From Geomonas diazotrophica (GTDB lineage Bacteria > Desulfobacterota > Desulfuromonadia > Geobacterales > Geobacteraceae), in the NCBI RefSeq assembly GCF_018919385.1, contig NZ_JAHLMF010000007.1:62001-126000 (forward strand): a DNA stretch of 64,000 bases, in the 5' to 3' direction. The notes under the pieces are model-generated. The model searched no databases. It saw nothing but the letters and a program-made list of their open reading frames with translations, and was not told the DNA's origin. Numbering within the stretch: position 1 is the stretch's first letter; each line of letters starts with the position of its first letter. Positions 55,498 through 63,612 of the stretch are shown here, piece after piece. The translations under genes were made by a program, and so were the position numbers.

Positions 55498-56694
55498 GTG
55501 CAGAGATATCTAACCGCCGAGGTACCTGGTACCGGCGGCACTATAAAGAACACCCCCGAGGACTTCATCGTCGAGGAGATTCCGGCGTACCTCCCCAGCG
55601 GGCAGGGGGAGCATTGCTACGTCGCCATCGAGAAGCGCGGCATCGCCACCCTCGAAGCGGTGCGCCGTCTCGCCAAGGCGCTGGGGGTGCAGGAGCGCGA
55701 CATCGGCTACGCAGGCATGAAGGACGCAGTGGGCATCACCCGCCAGAGCGTCTCCATCCCCCGCGTTGCGCCGGAGAAGGTGCGCGCGCTCGAAGTTCCG
55801 GGGATCAAGGTGCTCTCCGCCGTGTTGCACGGCAACAAGCTGAGGCTTGGTCATCTGAAGGGCAACCGCTTCGAGATCAGGGTTCGCGATGTTGCAGCCG
55901 GGGCGCTGGCGCAGGCCGAGACCGTGCTTGCCGTCCTGACGACTCGCGGCGTACCCAACCGGTTCGGCGTGCAGCGCTACGGCGTGCAGGGGAACAGCCA
56001 CGCCATCGGTGCCGCCATGCTGCGTCGCGACTTCAAGGCCGCGGTCGATACCCTGATAGGTGACCCCGCGCAGGTGACCGACGAACGCTGGCGTCAGGCC
56101 ATCGAGGCTTACCGGCAGGGAGATTTAGCGGAAAGCCTCCACCTGTTTCCCGGCCACTTCCGGACCGAGCGCGAGCTGCTCGGACGGTTGCAGCAGCGTC
56201 CCGACGCGTACGAGAAGGCTTTCCACGCGGTGCAGCCGCGTATGAAAAGGCTGTACCTCTCCGCATTCCAGTCCTCGTTGTTTGACATGGTGCTGGAACA
56301 GAGGCTGGAGCGACTCGATCGGATCGAAGAGGGCGACATCGCCTTCAAGCATGACAACGGCGCCTGTTTCCTGGTGCAGGATGCCGCCGCCGAGGCGCCG
56401 CGGGTCGAGACCTTCGAGATTTCGGCGACCGGCCCCATATTCGGTTGCACCATGATGGAAGCCAAGGGTGCACAAGGTGAGCTGGAAGCCGGGATCCTGG
56501 CAGCCGAGGGGCTGACACCGGAGAGCTTCAACCTTTCCGGTGGGCTGCGCATGGAAGGTGAACGCCGCCCTCTGCGCGTACCGCTCTCGGCCGCATCGGT
56601 GCGGCAGGATGGGGGCGATCTGCTTTTCGATTTCTCCCTGCCGCGCGGAGCCTACGCCACCTGCGTTCTGGGCGAAGTGATGAAAGATCAATAA
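55498..56694 (+). CDS. truD: tRNA pseudouridine(13) synthase
   Basis: The 398-residue protein has the TruD signature [14 protein letters not shown] (catalytic Asp at about 79), [23 protein letters not shown], and [14 protein letters not shown]. It makes pseudouridine at position 13 of tRNA-Glu. The start is GTG at 55498, preceded by GGAGGAG. It is the first of a likely operon with ispE, 35 bases before the ispE start. Confidence 0.93.
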   Translation: MQRYLTAEVPGTGGTIKNTPEDFIVEEIPAYLPSGQGEHCYVAIEKRGIATLEAVRRLAKALGVQERDIGYAGMKDAVGITRQSVSIPRVAPEKVRALEVPGIKVLSAVLHGNKLRLGHLKGNRFEIRVRDVAAGALAQAETVLAVLTTRGVPNRFGVQRYGVQGNSHAIGAAMLRRDFKAAVDTLIGDPAQVTDERWRQAIEAYRQGDLAESLHLFPGHFRTERELLGRLQQRPDAYEKAFHAVQPRMKRLYLSAFQSSLFDMVLEQRLERLDRIEEGDIAFKHDNGACFLVQDAAAEAPRVETFEISATGPIFGCTMMEAKGAQGELEAGILAAEGLTPESFNLSGGLRMEGERRPLRVPLSAASVRQDGGDLLFDFSLPRGAYATCVLGEVMKDQ

Positions 56695-56728
56695 ATCGCG
56701 TCCCTTTGTGGGGTGTAAGGAGCAAATC

Positions 56729-57571
56729 GTGGAAAAACTGCAACTGCTGGCGCCCGCCAAGGTGAATTACCGGTTGGACGTACTGGGGAAGAGGGCGGAC
56801 GGCTACCATGAGCTGCGCATGGTCATGCAGCGGGTCGGCCTTTGCGACGAGATCAGCATTGCCCTGAGCGAGACTCCGGGCATCCGCGTTACCTGCGGCA
56901 AGAAGGGGGTGCCCGACGGGCCGGGCAACATCGCATGGCGTGCGGCCGAGGCACTCTTGAAGCTTTCCGGAAAAGAGATAGGCATCGACATCGCCATCGA
57001 CAAGCGGATCCCGGTGGCGGCCGGCCTGGGTGGGGGAAGCAGCGACGCCGCGACCGTGCTCATGGGGGTGAACCAGCTTTTGGGATTGGGGCTTTCCGAC
57101 GAGCGGCTCATGGAGATAGGTGTGAAGCTCGGGGCCGACGTACCCTTTTTCATCTTCAAGAAGACCGCGCTGGCAGAAGGGATCGGGGACAAGCTCACCG
57201 CCATGGAGTCGATGCCGAGACTGTGGGTGGTCCTGGTCAATCCCGGGATCCATGTCTCTACCGCCTGGGTCTACCAAAATTTAATATTGACAGCGAAAGG
57301 GGCTGCCACTATAATTCGCGGTTCGTACGGCAGCGCGGCAGAAGTTGCCGAGCTCTTGTCCAACGATCTCGAGCCGGTTACCTGCGGAAAGCATCCGCTT
57401 CTGAACGAGTTGAAGGACATGCTGCTGGCAGCCGGAGCAAGCGGTTCCTTGATGTCCGGAAGCGGCGCCACCGTCTTCGGTATATTCGAGGACGAGGCAG
57501 TAGCCCGCAAGGCCGCAGCGGAGATAGCGGCGGAGCGAGGCTGGTTCGCGGAAGCTGTGCAGACGCTGTAG
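56729..57571 (+). CDS. ispE: 4-diphosphocytidyl-2-C-methyl-D-erythritol kinase
   Basis: The 280-residue GHMP kinase has [43 protein letters not shown] (ATP-binding glycine loop), and [18 protein letters not shown]. It is the fourth enzyme of the MEP isoprenoid pathway. I use the GTG at 56729 because AAGGAG lies six bases upstream. The gene is followed after 16 bases by tRNA-Gln. Confidence 0.92.
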   Translation: MEKLQLLAPAKVNYRLDVLGKRADGYHELRMVMQRVGLCDEISIALSETPGIRVTCGKKGVPDGPGNIAWRAAEALLKLSGKEIGIDIAIDKRIPVAAGLGGGSSDAATVLMGVNQLLGLGLSDERLMEIGVKLGADVPFFIFKKTALAEGIGDKLTAMESMPRLWVVLVNPGIHVSTAWVYQNLILTAKGAATIIRGSYGSAAEVAELLSNDLEPVTCGKHPLLNELKDMLLAAGASGSLMSGSGATVFGIFEDEAVARKAAAEIAAERGWFAEAVQTL

Positions 57572-57587
57572 GAAAAAAACAAATCAT

Positions 57588-57662
57588 TGGGGCGTCGCCA
57601 AGCGGTAAGGCAACGGGTTTTGATCCCGTCATTCCCAGGTTCGATCCCTGGCGCCCCAGCCA
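57588..57662 (+). tRNA. tRNA-Gln (anticodon UUG)
   Basis: The 75-nt gene folds into a standard cloverleaf: acceptor TGGGGCG with CGCCCCA, discriminator G and encoded CCA, anticodon stem ACGGG/CCCGT around TTTTGAT (anticodon TTG), and T arm CCAGG-TTCGATC-CCTGG. It lies directly after ispE and a terminator follows. Such tRNA 3' ends are common integration sites; a degenerate copy of its 3' end is at 58857-58876. Confidence 0.95.
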
Positions 57663-57667
57663 AAAAT

Positions 57668-57701
57668 AACGGGCATTTACCTTTTTAGGTAAGTGCCCGT
57701 T
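57668..57701 (+). terminator. Terminator after tRNA-Gln
   Basis: A 14-bp stem (AACGGGCATTTACC with GGTAAGTGCCCGTT, one G-T pair) with a six-base TTTTTA loop, followed by TTCTACTTT. Confidence 0.85.
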
Positions 57702-58206
57702 TCTACTTTGGTGACCTTTTTCGTGACCGTTTTGGGTACGCATTCAGATGCTGCATCAGGAGGGGAAACGCCCCCAGCCAGAAGCTCCTGAAGAAACTTA
57801 TTGTGCTTATTTCTTGCTGCAACACCTTGCTCTTCCAGGCTGACCCTTTTCTTCCCGGCCCCGCCACGCCCCCCAACCCCATTTGCCCCGTATCAGCCTC
57901 TGCTTCTCCTCCATCCTCAATGAGCGCCAAATCAGGAACCTCTGTAAGGTAACGAATTAGAAATGTTTACATTAGAACAAAGTCACGATATATTGGCGTT
58001 CCCGCTCAAGCTTCTCGTGGAGGCGTTGTTGCAAATCTTCCATCTGAAACACATCTGGTGAGATTTTGCAGGGCGTTGATACCATTTTGACTCAAATTCG
58101 CGCTTCTCAAACGCAGGAAGCCTCAGAGGTGTCTGCAGCCTTTGGCTTCTTTTTGCTGATGTACATATAGCGGTCGATTAAGCATGGATTGAACAGGAGG
58201 AGTAGT
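57702..58206. other. Gene-poor stretch after tRNA-Gln
   Basis: About 500 bases without a supported gene. The composition shifts to lower GC from about 57950. A minus-strand frame (57703-57930) is open and contains a short basic C-terminus, but I cannot tie it to a known protein. See findings for its possible link to an old integration. Confidence 0.4.
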
Positions 58207-58581
58207 ATGAGACAGGGAGAACCTGCCAGCGAACACACGATCCTTCTCGTCGATGACGAGGCCCAAATCCGGTCGATGCTTCATGACCTCCTGGTTTGCC
58301 ACGGTTATAAAGTGATACAGGCCGCTGATGGCTTAGATGCACTTGAAAAATTCAAGCTCAACGTACAAGAAATAAAGCTCGTCGTAACAGACATTGTTAT
58401 GCCTCGACTGGACGGTTTGTCGAGCATCAAGATAATGAGGACCATCACTCCATCCGTCAAAGTTCTTCTTATGAGCGGATATGCTTCAGATCAACCAGCG
58501 CCCGATGGAGTTAGTCTCATCCCAAAACCCTTCACCCCTGCGGACTTTCTTCAAGCCATTCGCTCGAGCCTTGGTGACTAG
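58207..58581 (+). CDS. Single receiver-domain response regulator
   Basis: The 124-residue protein is one receiver: ILLVDDEAQIRSML, LVVTDIVMPRLDG (Asp phospho-acceptor), LLMSGYA, PKPFTPADF. Pattern and length fit receivers split from hybrid kinases. GGAGGAG precedes the ATG. No kinase is nearby. It is the first gene after the tRNA-Gln boundary and lies in a lower-GC segment. Confidence 0.8.
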   Translation: MRQGEPASEHTILLVDDEAQIRSMLHDLLVCHGYKVIQAADGLDALEKFKLNVQEIKLVVTDIVMPRLDGLSSIKIMRTITPSVKVLLMSGYASDQPAPDGVSLIPKPFTPADFLQAIRSSLGD

Positions 58582-59187
58582 CAACAAAGCGCCAATCTCT
58601 ACATCCGGCCTCCGCTCAGTTCCGTGATTCGCCCGCTCCTCCTGCGCTCCTGTTCCGCAGCTCTCCAGAAAATCTCGGCAGGCGGATGCTCCCGCGTCTA
58701 CAGAGCGGTGCGACCAGCTCGCAACTGTCAACCTTCGGCGTGTTGACAAGCGGTGATACCTGCCACATCTCCAACAGGTCGGACCACCCAGGCCATCGAT
58801 GTCATCAATCACCGAGTCTTGGAATTACTGGAGCAAGGAACGGTTCCACCTGCTTAGATCCCGGTGCCCCAAGCCAATTTTCGTCTAACAGCCCGCACGT
58901 CCCTTCTGTTCTACCTTTCTCGCCAACATCAGGCGACCGGTCGGATTTTTTCATCCATATCAGCGCCTCATAAAGTTGCCCATGCCCTTTTCCTTCCCGG
59001 GAGTAGTTACCAATAACCGTTCATCAGCGAGTCGGGTCAAAGTAGAGTAACCATGATGTCTCTTGACTCGAATCGAGTCCCGATCTGATGTAGAATTACC
59101 CCCAACCAGACGCTCAGACCATGACCAGGCGATAAAGCGTCGCCCGGTAGTCAAGCGCCGCCTGTAAGACACATGGAGATTCTTATA
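58582..59187. other. Low-density stretch with a degenerate tRNA-Gln 3'-end copy
   Basis: No supported gene in 600 bases; open frames are short and off-composition. GATCCCGGTGCCCCAAGCCA at 58857-58876 resembles the 3' end of the tRNA-Gln. Confidence 0.45.
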
Positions 59188-59883
59188 ATGCCGCGACCTC
59201 AAGGCGAATCTCACAAATCGAACAGAATTGGTTGGCTTCGAGCCGCCGTGCTTGGTGCTAATGACGGAACAATTTCGATCGCAAGCCTTGTCGTCGGCGT
59301 TGCTGCCTCTGGAGCACCACAAAATAGTATTCTGCTTACCGGTGTAGCCGGTCTGGTAGCTGGAGCTATGTCAATGGCGGCCGGCGAGTATGTCTCGGTT
59401 CAATCGCAGGCTGATACTGAAGGCGCAGACATTAAAAGAGAAAAGAGCGAGCTACAGACTCAACCAGAGAGCGAACTCGCGGAGTTGACGTCAATTTATG
59501 TGAGCCGAGGTCTCGATCAACCGTTAGCACGCCTGGTAGCAGAAAAGCTGACGTCCCGCGATGCACTTTTGGCACACGCTCGTGACGAACTAGGCATCAC
59601 CGAGACCCTACGGGCTCGGCCGGTTCAAGCTGCTCTCGCGTCTGCCATTTCTTTCGCGGTGGGTGCCATTGTTCCGATAGTAGCTCTGTTGCTCGCTCCT
59701 ACAGCCTGGGTTACCGAGGTTTTATCTGCGACCGCGCTGGTTACTTTAGCCATACTGGGGGCAACCGCAGCATACGCCGGTGGCGCGCCTATTGTGAAGG
59801 GTGCAATTCGTGTCGCTTTCTGGGGGGCGTTAGCAATGGGACTAACCGCTGGCGTCGGTAAGCTCTTCGGCACGGTTGTCTGA
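59188..59883 (+). CDS. VIT1/CCC1-family metal transporter
   Basis: The 231-residue membrane protein begins with LRAAVLGANDGTISIASLVVGVAAS and AGLVAGAMSMAAGEYVSVQSQADTE, the VIT family signature, and has about five TM helices. Family members move ferrous iron or manganese into vacuoles or out of the cytoplasm. The cytosolic loop (about 75-125) is long and acidic, where metal ligands are expected. I start at 59188; an upstream in-frame ATG at 59173 is also possible. It may protect against excess iron. Confidence 0.85.
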   Translation: MPRPQGESHKSNRIGWLRAAVLGANDGTISIASLVVGVAASGAPQNSILLTGVAGLVAGAMSMAAGEYVSVQSQADTEGADIKREKSELQTQPESELAELTSIYVSRGLDQPLARLVAEKLTSRDALLAHARDELGITETLRARPVQAALASAISFAVGAIVPIVALLLAPTAWVTEVLSATALVTLAILGATAAYAGGAPIVKGAIRVAFWGALAMGLTAGVGKLFGTVV

Positions 59884-59963
59884 GTAATATGGCCCAACCA
59901 TGCCATAGGTTGCTTCGATGACTGTGCCTCTAAAGCCGTACCACCTCTATGGCTACACTGGTA

Positions 59964-60530
59964 TCAGAGGCTTAGTTTCGAAATTTTCGCAAGCCCCTGA
60001 CTGATGTTCTTCCGCCCTGCGCCTTCTGTCGCCAATCTCAGGCGGGTGGCACCGATAAATGCATCCCCCGTTGTTGCGGTATGTTCAGATTTGATCGATT
60101 CCTGCCACACCGTTTCGCCGGTGGCGACCCGCTTCAGCGTCCAACCAGCCTCCATCTTCACGGTAAAGGACAACCCGAAAACCGGTTGCTCCATTGAGAA
60201 AATCATCACCGAGAGAAGGTAGTCACCCTCCTTGCCTTCAACGGTCCGTGAAAAAGTACCTGACTTGGTTATGGCGGCCAGCAGCGCCTTCTTGAACTCC
60301 TCGTTCGATATCCGTGTCCTCCCCAACTCGTCGAGTTCCTTGCCCCCTCCCACGTCAACGCCCACCGTTTTCTGGTTCTTCGCTCCTGTTTCAAAGGTGG
60401 TCGGGGTCATCCCTTCGTGCGTTGCCGTGGTGCAACAACCGGCAACCATGAGCGCGGAGACACAGAGAAAGAGAATCAGTAGCTTCGATATGAGTGTGGC
60501 GTCTTCGGGACTTCCATCTCTCTGGCGCAT
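59964..60530 (-). CDS. Lipoprotein of unknown function
   Basis: The 188-residue protein has a signal sequence ending in the lipobox LMVAGC (Cys32) and a soluble domain with ISNEEFKKALLAAITKSGTF, a Gln-Pro-rich MEQPVFGLSFTVK, GETVWQESI and AFIGATRLRLATEGAGRKNISQ. I recognise this as a lipoprotein type that recurs beside the protein of 60541-60984 in other proteobacteria, but it has no assigned function. AAGGAGG precedes the ATG. It follows the other lipoprotein gene by ten bases and overlaps no gene. Confidence 0.7.
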   Translation of the reverse strand: MRQRDGSPEDATLISKLLILFLCVSALMVAGCCTTATHEGMTPTTFETGAKNQKTVGVDVGGGKELDELGRTRISNEEFKKALLAAITKSGTFSRTVEGKEGDYLLSVMIFSMEQPVFGLSFTVKMEAGWTLKRVATGETVWQESIKSEHTATTGDAFIGATRLRLATEGAGRKNISQGLAKISKLSL

Positions 60531-60540
60531 GGCGTCCTCC

Positions 60541-60984
60541 TTATTTAGCCGGCTTCGCGTTAAAGATGTTGGTCAGTACTTCATCAACCATATCCGCAGG
60601 AGGTTTTCTGGTCAGGGAGGCGTGGAGGGAATTGCCGGTGGCTAAGGGGAAGTCGGTCTTAGGATCCCGGAAGATGATGGTAAGCTCAAGCATGTACATC
60701 GTGATATCCCACATCCACTTATCGGCGTAGGTAACCACGGCGTCGCTTTGGTATGGTGGCTTCAACTCTGGACCGGTGGTTGCGCCGAATCCCCGCTTTT
60801 CCAAATTTTCCTTGATGAGTTGGTAGGTGTTCCTTTTGTCGTCGGGCGCCTGTACGACATAGAAGGTCTTGAGTTTGCCCAAATCTACGCCGGCAGTCAG
60901 TGTCCCTGTGGCACGGTTTGCACAGCCAGCCGTGACAGTCAGCGATACACCTAAAAGCAGGAAATAGCCGAGTTTTTTTAACAT
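60541..60984 (-). CDS. Lipoprotein of unknown function (upstream partner)
   Basis: The 147-residue protein has a signal peptide with lipobox VTAGC (about 17-21) and a domain DLGKLKTFYVVQAPDDKRNTYQLIKENLEKRGFGATTGPE, VVTYADKWMWDITMYMLELTIIFRDPKT, and ADMVDEVLTNIF. The pattern resembles DUF4136-like outer-membrane lipoproteins. It precedes the second lipoprotein with the same direction, so the two likely act together. AAGGAGG precedes the ATG. Confidence 0.7.
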   Translation of the reverse strand: MLKKLGYFLLLGVSLTVTAGCANRATGTLTAGVDLGKLKTFYVVQAPDDKRNTYQLIKENLEKRGFGATTGPELKPPYQSDAVVTYADKWMWDITMYMLELTIIFRDPKTDFPLATGNSLHASLTRKPPADMVDEVLTNIFNAKPAK

Positions 60985-61168
60985 GGGGCAGTTCCTCCTT
61001 GATTGGGATCACTACTGATGCGTACTCAAGATTTTCTTTATACCCGCCATCTGAGATGTCAATTGAGAGGTGGATTATAAACGATTAAATCTGGGAGCAA
61101 GGGTGACCCTGCTGAATGGTTTTTACGACGCCACAAGGATCTCGAGCAGGTCCTCTTGCATAATGAAA

Positions 61169-61194
61169 AGGGATCGGCCTTCTGGCCAATCCCT
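61169..61194 (-). terminator. Rho-independent terminator of the Cys-Tyr peptide gene
   Basis: AGGGATcGGCC pairs with GGCCaATCCCT (one mismatch) around TTCT, and the minus strand continues CTTTTCATT. It lies about 60 bases past the stop codon of the precursor gene and is likely the end of the rSAM-precursor operon. Confidence 0.75.
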
Positions 61195-61256
61195 CGGGCG
61201 ATACGTCTATTTCTCTCATGATCGTGTGGATGATGTAGAGATGCCGTCGCCGGCGT

Positions 61257-61685
61257 CTAGACCGGCTGGACGTAGCAGCTGTAGCAGGTCCTGTAGCAGT
61301 AACAGCTGTAGCAGTAGCAACTGTAGCAGTAGCAACTGTAGCAGCTATAACAGGTCCCGGTCAGCTGTCCTGCGGCGCCCTCTGCTTGGGCTCCTTCTCC
61401 TGCACTCTGCAGGAAGGACTTCGATCCCTGCTGTTGCGGGGGCTGCTGGCTGCCCATCATCGGGTTCTGCACGGCGGTGGGGTTGATGACGTTTATCACC
61501 ACCCCCTGGGGGCTGCCGCTGCTCTGAGGACCCATCATCTGCTGCCCCATTCCCATCTGGACGTTTTGGGAATACCCGCATCCTGATCCAAGTTTTGCCT
61601 GGACCTCTTCTGGGGGGACCTTGTACTGGTCGGCCATGTCGTCAGGAATCTCGTAAAAAGTGCCGTCTAGTCCTCTGGTAATCAT
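61257..61685 (-). CDS. Candidate RiPP precursor with ten Cys-Tyr pairs
   Basis: The 142-residue peptide has a leader-like N-terminus DGTFYEIPDDMADQYKVPPEEVQAKLG (about 7-33), a Gly/Gln/Met/Pro-rich middle (about 34-110), and a C-terminal core (112-138) of ten Cys, each followed by Tyr: CYSCYSCYCYSCYCYSCYCYRTCYSCY in segments, ending VQPV. The gene is 47 bases downstream of a radical SAM/SPASM gene on the same strand. I choose the ATG at 61685, with AAAGGAGG upstream; another ATG lies two codons earlier. It is likely a ribosomally made peptide modified by that enzyme. No homologue is known to me. Confidence 0.75.
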   Translation of the reverse strand: MITRGLDGTFYEIPDDMADQYKVPPEEVQAKLGSGCGYSQNVQMGMGQQMMGPQSSGSPQGVVINVINPTAVQNPMMGSQQPPQQQGSKSFLQSAGEGAQAEGAAGQLTGTCYSCYSCYCYSCYCYSCYCYRTCYSCYVQPV

Positions 61686-61732
61686 GTTCATCCTCCTTTT
61701 TCCTGTTGTGGTTACGCGTTGGACAGCAGGTG

Positions 61733-62929
61733 CTACTCTCCTCCTTGTGCTCCGACCTCGATCTGACATCGGTGGTCGCCGTCTGTCGCTGTCGGTGGTT
61801 TCATGCACTGCTGCATTTTTCGCATGGTCATCTCGTGAAGCTTCCGGGCCTGATCGGGGTTGTTGCCGAAGTAGGTCCACATCTGCCTGGTGTAGTTGCA
61901 ATGGTTCTCCCGGAAGTTTTCGGAAAGGTCGCAGGATATGGGGCAGCCGTGGGTGCAGAAGTGGTTGGCCTTGCAATCGAAGCAGCGGATATACCATGTT
62001 CCTTTCCTGGGGAAGTTGTCGCGCAGCCGTTGTACCCCGCATTCGTCGATCTCCTCGCCCAACCGGCCGAGCAGGTAATCCCTGTTCCTGGTTCCACCGC
62101 ACACGAAGATGTTCCCCTCTGCATCTATGCCGACCTTGTCCTCCGCCGAGTCGCAGGAGCGGTTCCACTGCGGCTGGGAGGCGTTGCCATGGCTGGCGCA
62201 GAGGAATTGGTAGGCGAGTCTCCCGATCCTCATGTCGTCCACGGACAAGTCGGTCTTCAGCATGTGCTCTATCATCGCGACGGTGCTCCGGTACATCTGG
62301 TCCGCTGAAAGTTGCTCGGCATCGCCACGTCCCTGCGCGACCACGAAGTTCGAGATCATCCCCGCCACCCCCTGCTCACGCAGATACTCCATTACTTCCG
62401 GCATCCTGTCGCAGTTGTGCCTGTTTATGGTGGTGACCACGCCCACCTGAATGTTCCGCTTGCGTGCCGCCCCGAACAGTTCGTGGATCTTCGCTCCACC
62501 CTCGCGACAGGCGTCGTGGATATGGGGCGGCCCGTCGCAGCTTATCGAGAACGAGACGCCGAGGTCGTGCAGCCTCACCATGCGCTCCTCATCCAGCAGC
62601 GTCCCGTTCGTACTCAGGGGAAAGATCACTCCTTTGCCCTGCTGTTGGCCAAGCGCCCTGGCATAGGCGACGAACTCCGCGATCCAGGCGTCCTCGACCA
62701 GCAACGGTTCGCCGCCGTATAAATGCAGGACTACTTGTGGGTACTGGGAATTCGCGACCAGGAGACGGGCTATCTCCTTTGCGGTGTCGAGCGACATCCT
62801 TGAATCGTTGGCAGGCGTGCAGTCGATGAAACAATACGAGCACCGCAAATTGCAGCGATCGGTGAGCAGCATGGAAACGTTCGAAATTTTGCGAAAGAGC
62901 CTCTCCAAAGTGGCGTTGCCAACAGTCAT
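61733..62929 (-). CDS. Radical SAM/SPASM peptide maturase
   Basis: The 398-residue enzyme has the radical SAM motif CNLRCSYC (about 28-35; CxxxCxxC), SAM-binding YGGEPLL, and a C-terminal SPASM region: CDSAEDKVGIDAEGNIFVCGG and CFDCKANHFCTHGCPISC, which bind auxiliary 4Fe-4S clusters. Such enzymes install thioether, ether or C-C crosslinks in RiPPs or act as sulfatase maturases. The adjacent Cys-Tyr peptide is the likely substrate. I use the ATG at 62929, because GGAGG lies seven bases upstream; the track start at 62962 is longer. Confidence 0.85.
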   Translation of the reverse strand: MTVGNATLERLFRKISNVSMLLTDRCNLRCSYCFIDCTPANDSRMSLDTAKEIARLLVANSQYPQVVLHLYGGEPLLVEDAWIAEFVAYARALGQQQGKGVIFPLSTNGTLLDEERMVRLHDLGVSFSISCDGPPHIHDACREGGAKIHELFGAARKRNIQVGVVTTINRHNCDRMPEVMEYLREQGVAGMISNFVVAQGRGDAEQLSADQMYRSTVAMIEHMLKTDLSVDDMRIGRLAYQFLCASHGNASQPQWNRSCDSAEDKVGIDAEGNIFVCGGTRNRDYLLGRLGEEIDECGVQRLRDNFPRKGTWYIRCFDCKANHFCTHGCPISCDLSENFRENHCNYTRQMWTYFGNNPDQARKLHEMTMRKMQQCMKPPTATDGDHRCQIEVGAQGGE

Positions 62930-63053
62930 GTTCATCCCTCCGAGGTTAGAAGTGCCGGGCATTGCGACGGAATAAAATTAAAACATGCTAATGGTATCGC
63001 GGCCCAGGTGGGAGTCAAGCCGTGATGTGGGCCGTCAGAGGCGACACCGTTGT

Positions 63054-63431
63054 GGCCGGTATCAACATCGTTGCGATGGTCATCAACACTGCTGCGATGG
63101 TCATCAACATCGTTTTGATGGTCATCAACACTGCTGTGATGGTCATCATCATTGTTTAGATGGTCATCAACACTGTTGCGATGGTAATAAACATTGTTGC
63201 GATGGTCATAAACATTGTTTTGATAGTCATCAACATTGCTGCGATGGGTATCAACATTGTTTAGATGGTCATCAACATTGTTTAGATGGTCATCAACATT
63301 GTTTAGATGGTCATCAACATTGGTGCGATGGTCATCTTCATTGCTACGATGGGTATCAACACCGTTTCGATGGTCATCAACATTGCTACGATGGTCATCA
63401 ACACTGTTGCGACGGGTACCTTCACTGTCGT
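63054..63431. repeat. Eighteen-unit array of an exact 21-bp repeat
   Basis: The unit is GATGGTCATCAACATTGTTTA with variation mainly at its last six bases. Unit starts were found at 63054, 63075 and then every 21 bases to 63411, with no indel. It is a tandem array with no spacers, so it is not CRISPR. A plus-strand frame from ATG 62985 to a stop at 63537-63539 is open through it and reads DGHQHC-type heptads. A minus-strand frame with NVDDH heptads is also open. Confidence 0.9.
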
Positions 63432-63516
63432 GAGGCGTTTCGAACTCGAAAATCAGAGATGGGGGGGCACCGGGGGCGTATTTGTAGAGGAGTTGACGCA
63501 GCGGCTGGGAAGGAAG

Positions 63517-63557
63517 CCCCCCCGGGAACTACGCCATAGGCCGGTTCCTCGGGGGGG
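63517..63557 (+). terminator. Strong hairpin after the repeat array
   Basis: CCCCCCC-GGGAAC pairs with GTTCC-C-GGGGGGG (one bulge) around a 14-base loop that contains the stop codon of the plus-strand repeat frame. The plus-strand exit is ATTTCATTTTAGC, T-rich, which suggests a plus-strand transcript across the array. It may also end the convergent gene at 63613. Confidence 0.55.
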
Positions 63558-63612
63558 ATTTCATTTTAGCCTGCTTTAGCTGCTTGGGCCTGACGAAGTG
63601 ATGTGGTCTTTT

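Noticed and set aside
57703-57930. Remnant of an integrase C-terminus on the minus strand after tRNA-Gln
   Set aside because: The frame is short, without catalytic residues, and I could not match it to a tyrosine recombinase.
58686-58973. 95-residue open frame in the gap before the VIT gene
   Set aside because: No ribosome binding site, no family pattern and low-complexity composition.
63054-63431. CRISPR array
   Set aside because: Units are directly tandem with no spacers and no cas genes.
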